Shown: positions 6,490-12,997 of the stretch, one piece after another
How the letters are laid out: every line of letters starts with the position of its first letter
Numbering within the stretch: position 1 is the first letter of the stretch
NCBI GenBank assembly: GCA_001830475.1
Contig: MIAC01000149.1
Coordinates: forward strand, 763 to 13,759
Source: Rhodospirillales bacterium RIFCSPLOWO2_12_FULL_67_15
Lineage (GTDB): Bacteria > Pseudomonadota > Alphaproteobacteria > Rhodospirillales > 2-12-FULL-67-15
Direction: 5' to 3'
Length of the DNA: 12,997 nucleotides
Notes under the pieces: generated by a model
Seen by the model: only the letters and a program-made list of their open reading frames with translations
Told to the model about the DNA's origin: nothing
Database searches by the model: none
Translations under genes and position numbers: made by a program

Positions 6490-8559
6490 ATGCCGAAACT
6501 GACCGTTAACGGCCGCGAGATCGAGGTTCCCGCCGGGCACACCGTTCTTCAGGCGTGCGAGGCCTTAGGCGTCGAAATTCCCCGCTTCTGCTACCACGAA
6601 CGCCTTTCCATTGCCGGCAACTGCCGCATGTGTCTGGTGCACATGGAGAAGTCGCCGAAACCGATCGCCTCCTGCGCCATGCCGGCCGCCGACGGCATGG
6701 TCATCCGCACCGATACCCCCGAGATTCACAAAACCCGCCAGGGGGTGATGGAGCTTCTGCTCATCAACCATCCGCTCGATTGTCCGATTTGCGATCAGGG
6801 CGGCGAATGCGACCTCCAGGACCAGGCGTTGCTCTACGGCTTCGACCGCGGCCGCTATCGGGAGAGCCGCCGGGCGGTGAAGGACAAGTATTGGGGCCCG
6901 CTGATCAAGACGGTGATGACGCGCTGCATCCATTGCACGCGCTGCATCCGCTTCGCGACCGAAATCGCGGGCGTGCCCGATCTCGGCGCGACCGGCCGGG
7001 GCGAGAACATGGAAGTCGGCATGTACGTCGAAAAGGCGCTGAATTCCGAACTCAGCGGCAACCTGATCGATCTCTGCCCGGTGGGCGCGCTGACCTCGGC
7101 CCCGTATGCCTTCGCCTGCCTCTCGTGGGAGCTGCGCAAGACGGAATCGGTCGACGTGCTGGACGCGGTCGGCAGCAACATCCGGGTCGATTCGCGCGGG
7201 CCGACGGTGCTGCGCGTCCTGCCGCGCCTCAACGAGGACGTGAACGAAGAATGGATTTCCGACAAGACTCGATTCGCGTGCGACGGACTCCGGCATCGTC
7301 GCCTCGACCAGCCCTGGGTGCGGCGCTCGGGCAAGCTCGAGCCCGCGACCTGGCCGGAGGCGTTCGCCGCCGTGGCCCAGCGCCTGAAGTCGGCCAAGCC
7401 CGACCGCGTCGCGGCCATCGCCGGCGATCTCGCCGACGCCGAATCGATGTTCGCGCTGAAAACGTGGCTCGCCACGCTCGGCAGCCCGCACCTCGACTGC
7501 CGCCAGGACGGCGCCAAGCTCGATCCGGCTTGCCGGGCCGGGTACCTGTTCAACACCACCATCGCCGGAATCGAGCGCGCCGATGCGTGTCTCCTCATCG
7601 GCACCAACCCGCGCCGCGAAGCGCCGATCGTGAACGCGCGGCTGCGCAAGCGCTGGCTGATGGGCGGTTTCGCCGTCGCCATGATCGGCGAGGCGGCGGA
7701 TCTGACCTATCGCGCCGAACATCTCGGTCCCGGCGCCGCCGAACTCAAGGCCGTGGCGGAGGCCAGGCATCCCTTCGCCAAGACCCTCGCCAAAGCCAGG
7801 GCGCCGATGCTGGTGGTCGGCCAAGGTCCCCTCGTGCGGCCCGACGGCGGGGCGGTTCTCGCGCTCGCCCGCCAGATCGCCGAGAGTTGCGGCCTCATCA
7901 AGGTCGAGGGCCACTGGAACGGGTTCAACGTCCTGCACACGGCCGCGGCGCGCGTCGCCGGGCTCGACCTCGGTTTCGTGCCGGGGCCGAACGGGCGCGA
8001 TGCGGGCGCGATCGTTGCCGGCGCGGGCGAAGGCACGATCGATATTCTGTTCCTGCTCGGCGCGGATGAAATCGACACCGGCCGGCTCGGGTCCGCGTTC
8101 GTCGTCTATATCGGCCATCACGGCGACAAGGGCGCGGCGCGCGCCGACGTAATATTGCCCGGCGCCGCCTACACGGAAAAGGACGCGACCTACGTCAACA
8201 CCGAGGGCCGCGTCCAGCGCACCCGACGCGCCGTCTTCCCGCCCGGCGAAGCGCGCGAGGACTGGGCCATCGTCCGCGCGCTGGCGGAAGCGTGCGGCGT
8301 GCGCCTGCCGTTCGATCGGCTCGCCGACGTGCGCGCCCAACTGGCCTCGGCCAATCCCGTCTTTGCTGCGCTCGATACCGTGCAATCCGCGCCGTGGGGC
8401 GCTTTCGGCGCGCCGGGCGAAGTCGGCGCCGCGCCGTTTCGTTCGCCGGTCCGCGACTTCTACCGCACCGATGCCATCGGCCGGGCCTCGCCGACCATGG
8501 CCGAATGCGCGGCGGTGTTTTCCGGAAATGCCTCGGGCCTGACGGGAACCCATGGTTGA
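6490..8559 (+). CDS. nuoG: NADH-quinone oxidoreductase subunit G (clusters N1b, N4, N5)
   Basis: NuoG (75 kDa homologue), 689 residues, is the largest peripheral subunit and wires electrons from NuoF towards NuoI. Its N-terminal ferredoxin-like part binds [2Fe-2S] N1b through Cys34, Cys45, Cys48 and Cys62. N5 ligands are His94, Cys98, Cys101 and Cys107 ([14 protein letters not shown]). N4 ligands are Cys146, Cys149, Cys152 and Cys196. The rest is the molybdopterin-oxidoreductase-like domain, starting with [13 protein letters not shown]. The extra N7 cysteine set of E. coli and Thermus is missing, with only Cys210 in that area, as in mitochondria. The ATG is chosen because a strong purine-rich site, GAGGGGAGAG (6471-6480), lies nine bases upstream. 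A longer in-frame extension back to 6364 overlaps nuoF. The end overlaps nuoH by eight bases. Confidence 0.97.
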   Translation: MPKLTVNGREIEVPAGHTVLQACEALGVEIPRFCYHERLSIAGNCRMCLVHMEKSPKPIASCAMPAADGMVIRTDTPEIHKTRQGVMELLLINHPLDCPICDQGGECDLQDQALLYGFDRGRYRESRRAVKDKYWGPLIKTVMTRCIHCTRCIRFATEIAGVPDLGATGRGENMEVGMYVEKALNSELSGNLIDLCPVGALTSAPYAFACLSWELRKTESVDVLDAVGSNIRVDSRGPTVLRVLPRLNEDVNEEWISDKTRFACDGLRHRRLDQPWVRRSGKLEPATWPEAFAAVAQRLKSAKPDRVAAIAGDLADAESMFALKTWLATLGSPHLDCRQDGAKLDPACRAGYLFNTTIAGIERADACLLIGTNPRREAPIVNARLRKRWLMGGFAVAMIGEAADLTYRAEHLGPGAAELKAVAEARHPFAKTLAKARAPMLVVGQGPLVRPDGGAVLALARQIAESCGLIKVEGHWNGFNVLHTAAARVAGLDLGFVPGPNGRDAGAIVAGAGEGTIDILFLLGADEIDTGRLGSAFVVYIGHHGDKGAARADVILPGAAYTEKDATYVNTEGRVQRTRRAVFPPGEAREDWAIVRALAEACGVRLPFDRLADVRAQLASANPVFAALDTVQSAPWGAFGAPGEVGAAPFRSPVRDFYRTDAIGRASPTMAECAAVFSGNASGLTGTHG

Positions 8560-9595
8560 GAATTTTATCGAAATCTGGAACGCTTATCTCTGGCCGGTCG
8601 TTTGGATCGCGATCAAGATCGTGGCGGTGCTGGTGCCGCTGTTGTTCGCGGTCGCCTATTTGACCTACGCCGAGCGCAAGGTGATCGGGGCGATCCAGCT
8701 CCGGCGCGGCCCCAACGTGGTCGGCCCCTTCGGCCTTTTGCAGCCGTTCGCCGACGGCCTCAAGCTGCTCCTCAAGGAAACCGTGATCCCGACCGGCGCC
8801 AACCGGGGCGTGTTCATCCTTGCTCCCTGCGTCACCTTCGTCCTTGCGCTCGCCGCCTGGGCGGTGATCCCGTTCGGCGAGGGGCTGGTGGTGGCCGACA
8901 TCAATGTCGGAATCCTTTATCTGTTCGCCATATCCTCGCTCGGCGTCTACGGCATCCTGATGGCGGGCTGGGCCAGCAACTCGCGCTACGCCTTTCTCGG
9001 CGCCCTCCGCTCCGCGGCGCAGATGGTGTCCTACGAAGTCTCGATCGGCTTCGTCATCATCACCGTTCTCTTGTGCGTCGGCTCGCTCAACCTCACCGAC
9101 ATCGTCATGGCCCAGAAGGGCCGGTTCGGAATGTTCAACTGGTTCTGGTTGCCGCTGCTGCCGATGGCGGCGATTTTCTTCATCTCGGCCTTGGCCGAAA
9201 CCAATCGGCACCCGTTCGACTTGCCGGAGGCCGAGGCCGAACTGGTCGGAGGCTACAACGTCGAATATTCGGCGATGACGTTCGCGCTCTTCTTTCTCGG
9301 CGAATACGCCAACATGATCCTGATGTCGGGCATGACCGCGGTCCTGTTCCTGGGCGGATGGCTGCCGCCGTTCGACGTCGCTCCGTTCACCTGGGTGCCG
9401 GGTCCGGTCTGGTTCGCCCTCAAGATCGCGGCGCTGCTGTTCGTGTTCATTTGGGTGCGGGCGGCGTTCCCGCGCTATCGCTACGACCAGTTGATGCGGC
9501 TCGGCTGGAAGGTGTTTCTGCCCGTTTCGCTCGCTGCGGTCGCGGTGGTCTCGGGCGTGCTGGTCGCGTTCGGCGCCGCGCCGGGAATGAGATAG
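8552..9595 (+). CDS. nuoH: NADH-quinone oxidoreductase subunit H
   Basis: NuoH (ND1 homologue), 347 residues, is an eight-helix membrane subunit that forms the entrance of the quinone tunnel and the start of the hydrophilic axis through the membrane arm. Conserved features are YAERKVIG (39-46), [19 protein letters not shown] (51-69) and the acidic loop [20 protein letters not shown] (215-234), which contacts NuoB and NuoD. About eight hydrophobic segments can be traced, ending near [14 protein letters not shown]. The ATG lies inside the last codons of nuoG, an eight-base overlap. The upstream ACGGGA is a modest ribosome binding site. Length is typical. Confidence 0.97.
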   Translation: MVENFIEIWNAYLWPVVWIAIKIVAVLVPLLFAVAYLTYAERKVIGAIQLRRGPNVVGPFGLLQPFADGLKLLLKETVIPTGANRGVFILAPCVTFVLALAAWAVIPFGEGLVVADINVGILYLFAISSLGVYGILMAGWASNSRYAFLGALRSAAQMVSYEVSIGFVIITVLLCVGSLNLTDIVMAQKGRFGMFNWFWLPLLPMAAIFFISALAETNRHPFDLPEAEAELVGGYNVEYSAMTFALFFLGEYANMILMSGMTAVLFLGGWLPPFDVAPFTWVPGPVWFALKIAALLFVFIWVRAAFPRYRYDQLMRLGWKVFLPVSLAAVAVVSGVLVAFGAAPGMR

Positions 9596-9610
9596 ACCGG
9601 GGAGAACGAC

Positions 9611-10099
9611 ATGAGCTTCTTTGAACGAAGCGTGCGCACGGTCCTGTTGAGCGAGTTGCTTGCGGGACTCGCGATCACCTTCAACTACATGTTCCGCCCC
9701 AAGGTGACGATCAATTACCCCTACGAAAAAGGCCCGCTCAGCCCGCGCTTTCGCGGCGAACACGCGCTGCGACGCTACGCATCCGGCGAGGAGCGTTGCA
9801 TCGCCTGCAAGCTGTGCGAGGCGATCTGCCCCGCCCAGGCCATCACCATCGAGGCCGAGCCGCGCGCCGACGGCAGCCGGCGCACGACCCGCTACGACAT
9901 CGACATGACCAAGTGCATCTACTGCGGGTTCTGCGAGGAGGCCTGCCCGGTGGACGCCATCGTCGAAGGACCGAATTTCGAGTTCGCGACCGAAACCCGC
10001 GAAGAATTGATGTACGACAAAGCCAAACTGCTCGCCAACGGCGATCGGTGGGAGACCGAACTCGCCGAGCGGCTGCGCGCGGACGCGCCTTACCGATGA
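9611..10099 (+). CDS. nuoI: NADH-quinone oxidoreductase subunit I (clusters N6a, N6b)
   Basis: NuoI (TYKY homologue), 162 residues, is a two-cluster ferredoxin linking NuoG to NuoB. Cys63, Cys66, Cys69 and Cys73 ([12 protein letters not shown]) and Cys102, Cys105, Cys108 and Cys112 ([12 protein letters not shown]) form two C-x2-C-x2-C-x3-C motifs for N6a and N6b, each followed by the usual Pro. The N-terminal 30 residues form an amphipathic helix that lies on the membrane arm ([13 protein letters not shown]). The conserved [18 protein letters not shown] follows. A strong Shine-Dalgarno sequence, GGGGAG (9599-9604), sits six bases before the ATG. The gap after nuoH is 15 bases. The C-terminus [18 protein letters not shown] matches alphaproteobacterial and mitochondrial forms. 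Confidence 0.97.
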   Translation: MSFFERSVRTVLLSELLAGLAITFNYMFRPKVTINYPYEKGPLSPRFRGEHALRRYASGEERCIACKLCEAICPAQAITIEAEPRADGSRRTTRYDIDMTKCIYCGFCEEACPVDAIVEGPNFEFATETREELMYDKAKLLANGDRWETELAERLRADAPYR

Positions 10100-10118
10100 G
10101 GAAGGACGCCACGCACCC

Positions 10119-10724
10119 ATGATCCAGGCTCTCGCCTTCTACATGTTCGCTTTGACCGCCGTGGTCGCGGCCGTTTTGGTCGTGGCGGCGCGCAACCCGG
10201 TCCATTCGGTCCTGTTTCTGATTCTCGCCTTCTTCAACGCCGCCGGCCTGTTCGTGCTCGCCGGGGCCGAATTCCTGGCGATGATCCTGGTCGTGGTCTA
10301 TGTCGGCGCGGTCGCGGTGCTGTTCATGTTCGTGGTCATGATGCTGGACATCGACTTCGTCGTCCTGCGCCAGGGGTTCATGAACTACCTGCCGCTCGGC
10401 GCGCTGGTCGGGATCGTGATGCTGGTCGAGCTCGCGGTCGTGCTCGCGGGTTGGCGCGCGGCGCCCGACGCGCGGCTCTTGGCGGCGGCGCCCTGGCCGG
10501 GCGATGTCAGCAACACCCGGGCGCTCGGGGAGGTTCTTTACACCCATTACGCCTATCTGTTCCAGGCGGCGGGCGCGATTCTTCTGGTGGCGATGATCGG
10601 GGCGATCGTGCTCACGCACCGGAAGCGCGAAGGCGTGCGCCGCCAGAACGTCGCCGAACAGATCGCCCGCCGTCCCCAGGACACCATCGAGCTCAAGAAG
10701 GTCGAGCCGGGAAAGGGCATCTGA
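10119..10724 (+). CDS. nuoJ: NADH-quinone oxidoreductase subunit J
   Basis: NuoJ (ND6 homologue), 201 residues, is a membrane subunit with about five helices. It joins NuoH, NuoA and NuoK in the proton path. The third helix, [20 protein letters not shown], includes Tyr61 and Gly63 near the flexible pi-bulge known in the family. A periplasmic or loop segment (112-140) precedes helix five (about 147-167), and a charged cytoplasmic tail of about 30 residues follows. The ATG at 10119 follows GAGGAAGGA (10098-10106) with a rather long 12-base spacer. Its stop TGA shares one base with the nuoK ATG. Family identity is clear although NuoJ is the least conserved subunit here. Confidence 0.95.
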   Translation: MIQALAFYMFALTAVVAAVLVVAARNPVHSVLFLILAFFNAAGLFVLAGAEFLAMILVVVYVGAVAVLFMFVVMMLDIDFVVLRQGFMNYLPLGALVGIVMLVELAVVLAGWRAAPDARLLAAAPWPGDVSNTRALGEVLYTHYAYLFQAAGAILLVAMIGAIVLTHRKREGVRRQNVAEQIARRPQDTIELKKVEPGKGI

Positions 10725-11035
10725 TGTTCGAGATCGGACTTGCCCACTACCTCACGGTCGGCGCGATCCTGTTCGCGACCGGCATCTTCGGCATCTTTCT
10801 CAACCGCAAGAACGTGATCGTGATCCTGATGTCGGTCGAGTTGATGATGCTCGCGGTCAACATCAACTTTGTGGCGTTCTCGGCCGCGCTCGGCGACCTC
10901 ACCGGCCAGGTTTTCGCCATGCTGGTCTTGACTGTCGCCGCGGCCGAGGCCGCGATCGGGCTGGCCATCCTGGTCGCGTTCTTCCGCAATCGCGGCTCGA
11001 TCGCGGTCGAAGACATCAACATGATGAAGGGGTAG
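10724..11035 (+). CDS. nuoK: NADH-quinone oxidoreductase subunit K
   Basis: NuoK (ND4L homologue), 103 residues, is a three-helix membrane subunit that takes part in proton translocation. The two essential membrane glutamates are present: Glu39 in [11 protein letters not shown] and Glu75 in [10 protein letters not shown]. Their 36-residue spacing equals that of Glu36/Glu72 in E. coli NuoK. Helices run at about 6-26, 31-53 and 62-87. The start overlaps the nuoJ stop (TGATG), with GGGAAAGGG upstream inside nuoJ as ribosome binding site. Length is the family standard. Confidence 0.97.
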   Translation: MFEIGLAHYLTVGAILFATGIFGIFLNRKNVIVILMSVELMMLAVNINFVAFSAALGDLTGQVFAMLVLTVAAAEAAIGLAILVAFFRNRGSIAVEDINMMKG

Positions 11036-11042
11036 GGCACGG

Positions 11043-12997
11043 ATGTACGCGGCCGCGATTTTCCTGCCGCTGCTCGGCGCCGTTCTCGCCGGCGCGCTCG
11101 CCTTCGCGCCGGCCGGAACCAAGGAAGCGAAGCATCGCATCGACCGCTCCGCGCAATGGGCGAGTTGCGGCACGCTCGCTCTTTCCGCCCTGCTCTCGAT
11201 CCCGATTTTCAAGGACGTGGTGCTGGACAGCCAGCCGCGCACCGTCGAGTTGTTCACCTGGATCGATTCTGGGGCGCTGGAGATCTCCTGGGCGTTGAAA
11301 TTCGACGCGCTCACCGCGGTGATGGTTCTGGTGGTGAGCAACGTTTCCGCCCTGATCCACGTCTATTCGGTCGGCTACATGCACCACGATCCGGGGGTGC
11401 CGCGATTCATGTCGTATCTCAGCTTGTTCACCTTCTTCATGCTGATGTTGGTGACGGCCGACAACTTGGTGCAATTGTACTTCGGTTGGGAAGGGGTCGG
11501 GCTCGCGTCCTATCTTCTGATCGGGTTCTGGTACGACCGCCCGTCGGCGAACGCCGCCGCGATTAAGGCATTCGTCGTCAACCGTGTCGGCGATTTCGGC
11601 TTCGCGCTCGGCATTTTCGTCGTCTTCGTCCTGTTCCAGTCGGTGAACCTCGACGTCATCTTCGCCACCGCGCCGGCCAAGGCGACGGCCACGATCCGGG
11701 TTTTTGGCGGCGAATTCCACGCGCTGACGGTCGCGTGCCTGTTGTTGTTCGTGGGCGCGATGGGCAAATCCGCCCAGCTTGGCCTGCACACGTGGCTGCC
11801 CGATGCGATGGAGGGGCCGACGCCGGTTTCCGCCCTGATCCACGCCGCGACCATGGTTACGGCCGGGATCTTCATGGTCGCCCGGCTCTCGCCGCTGTTC
11901 GAGTTGTCCGAAACCGCGCTGATCGTGGTTACCGTGGTCGGGGCTTCGACCGCGATCTTCGCCGCCACGGTCGGCTGCGTCCAGAACGACATCAAGCGGG
12001 TGATCGCCTATTCGACCTGCAGCCAGCTCGGCTACATGTTCTTCGCCTGCGGCGTGTCGGCCTACGCCGCCGGCATCTTCCACCTGATGACCCATGCGTT
12101 CTTCAAGGCGCTGCTGTTCCTCGGCGCCGGTTCGGTGATTCACGCCATGTCGGACGAGCAGGACATGCGCCGCATGGGCGGCATCTGGAAGATGGTGCCG
12201 GTGACCTACGGCCTGATGTGGATCGGCTCGCTGGCGCTGGCCGGGATTCCGCCGTTCGCCGGATTCTATTCCAAGGATATCGTGCTCGAGGCGGCCTATG
12301 CCGCGGGCACGCCCGCGGGCCGGTTCGCCTTCGCCGCCGGAATCGCCGCGGCGTTTCTGACCGCGTTTTATTCCTGGCGCCTCCTGTTCATGACCTTCCA
12401 CGGCGCCCCGCGCGCCGACGAAAAGGTCATGGCCCACGTCCACGAATCCCCGCTCGTGATGATCGCGCCGCTGCTCGGGCTCGCCGCCGGCGCGGCCTTC
12501 GCCGGCCTGATCGCCTACGACTTCTTCGTCGGGGAGAAGATGGCCTCGTTTTGGGGCGAAACCCTCAAGGTTTTGCCCGCGCACGACGCGCTCGCCAAGG
12601 CGCAAGACGTCCCGGCGTGGGTCAAGCTTTCGCCGCTGGTCGTCGCCGGCGCAGGCATCGCGCTCGCCGGCGTCCTCTATCTCTTGGCGCCGTCGTTGCC
12701 GGCCGCGCTCGCCGAGCGTTACCCGCGTCTCTATCGCTTCCTGCTCAACAAATGGTATTTCGACGAGCTTTACGACCGCCTGTTTGTCCGTCCGGCCCTC
12801 GCTCTCGGCCGCAATCTGTGGAAGACGGGCGACGGCACGCTGATCGACGGGCTCGGGCCCGACGGCCTCTCCCAGGCCGTTCTCGGCGCCGCGCGGCGGG
12901 TGGCGGCGCTGCAAACCGGGTATCTCTATCACTACGCCTTCGCCATGCTGATCGGCGTCGTCGGGCTGATCACCTGGTATGTCTTGAGACAGGTGGG
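11043..12997 (+). CDS. nuoL: NADH-quinone oxidoreductase subunit L (3' end cut by window edge)
   Basis: NuoL (ND5 homologue) is the distal antiporter-like proton pump of complex I. In all, 651 codons plus two bases are visible. The conserved charged residues for proton transfer are present: Glu150 in YFGWEGVGLASYLLIGFWY, Lys242 in GAMGKSAQLGLHTWLPDAM, His267 in SALIHAATM, Lys355 in THAFFKALLFLGAGS and Lys411 in FAGFYSKD. They correspond to E. coli Glu144, Lys229, His254, Lys342 and Lys399. The end of the visible protein holds NKWYFDELYD and YLYHYAFAMLIG, which lie in the long lateral helix and the final membrane segment, so only a few codons are missing. The ATG is seven bases after nuoK, with AAGGGG (11027-11032) as ribosome binding site. 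nuoM and nuoN are expected downstream. Confidence 0.97.
   Translation, partial: MYAAAIFLPLLGAVLAGALAFAPAGTKEAKHRIDRSAQWASCGTLALSALLSIPIFKDVVLDSQPRTVELFTWIDSGALEISWALKFDALTAVMVLVVSNVSALIHVYSVGYMHHDPGVPRFMSYLSLFTFFMLMLVTADNLVQLYFGWEGVGLASYLLIGFWYDRPSANAAAIKAFVVNRVGDFGFALGIFVVFVLFQSVNLDVIFATAPAKATATIRVFGGEFHALTVACLLLFVGAMGKSAQLGLHTWLPDAMEGPTPVSALIHAATMVTAGIFMVARLSPLFELSETALIVVTVVGASTAIFAATVGCVQNDIKRVIAYSTCSQLGYMFFACGVSAYAAGIFHLMTHAFFKALLFLGAGSVIHAMSDEQDMRRMGGIWKMVPVTYGLMWIGSLALAGIPPFAGFYSKDIVLEAAYAAGTPAGRFAFAAGIAAAFLTAFYSWRLLFMTFHGAPRADEKVMAHVHESPLVMIAPLLGLAAGAAFAGLIAYDFFVGEKMASFWGETLKVLPAHDALAKAQDVPAWVKLSPLVVAGAGIALAGVLYLLAPSLPAALAERYPRLYRFLLNKWYFDELYDRLFVRPALALGRNLWKTGDGTLIDGLGPDGLSQAVLGAARRVAALQTGYLYHYAFAMLIGVVGLITWYVLRQV

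Noticed and set aside
4476..10120. Three minus-strand open frames of 641-688 codons opposite nuoD to nuoI (4476-6542, 6565-8553, 8195-10120)
   Set aside because: These are shadows of the nuo genes, rich in Arg, Ala, Gly and Asp, with no recognisable motif. They do not form a plausible operon.
11016..12932. 638-codon minus-strand open frame opposite nuoL
   Set aside because: The plus strand carries a full NuoL with all key charged residues. The antisense translation is charged low-complexity sequence.
1..12997. A hidden novel system, mobile element or CRISPR array
   Set aside because: All but about one kilobase is explained by well-known genes. I saw no transposase, integrase, repeat-spacer pattern or unknown gene cluster.

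Overview
The window is a GC-rich, gene-dense chromosomal segment that looks alphaproteobacterial, most likely Rhodospirillales-like. This rests on gene order (lon, an HU gene, tRNA-Val, tRNA-Asp, then a full-order nuo operon), on separate rather than fused nuoC and nuoD, and on several proteins that resemble mitochondrial complex I subunits. The taxonomic call is inference from remembered family features; no search was run.

Layout: the 3' end of lon (1-638) is followed by a 415-base non-coding stretch. It holds two inverted-repeat structures and, near its right end, a good sigma70-type promoter for the HU gene (1054-1326). Two tRNA genes with encoded CCA follow: tRNA-Val(UAC) and tRNA-Asp(GUC). 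The tRNA-Asp gene has its own promoter candidate. A 210-base leader with a spaced palindrome, a promoter candidate and a GC-rich stem-loop precedes nuoA. From 1866 to the right edge the plus strand is a tightly packed respiratory complex I operon, nuoA-B-C-D-E-F-G-H-I-J-K-L. Junctions range from a 10-base overlap to gaps of about 23 bases. nuoL runs off the window within a few codons of its expected end; nuoM and nuoN would be expected next.

How the genes work together: NuoE, NuoF and NuoG form the NADH-oxidising arm. NuoB, NuoC, NuoD and NuoI carry electrons to the quinone site. NuoA, NuoH, NuoJ, NuoK and NuoL are membrane proton-translocating parts. Every iron-sulfur ligand expected for N1a, N3, N1b, N4, N5, N6a, N6b and N2 can be seen, so the complex should be functional. 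Lon (ATP-dependent protease) and HU (nucleoid protein) are unrelated housekeeping neighbours.

I found no mobile element, CRISPR array, phage gene, defence system or unknown protein family. The window is ordinary housekeeping DNA. The points worth a second look are small: a duplicated tRNA 5' sequence with an alternative hairpin before tRNA-Val, a G1-U72 pair in that tRNA, and structure in the lon-hup and nuo leader regions.
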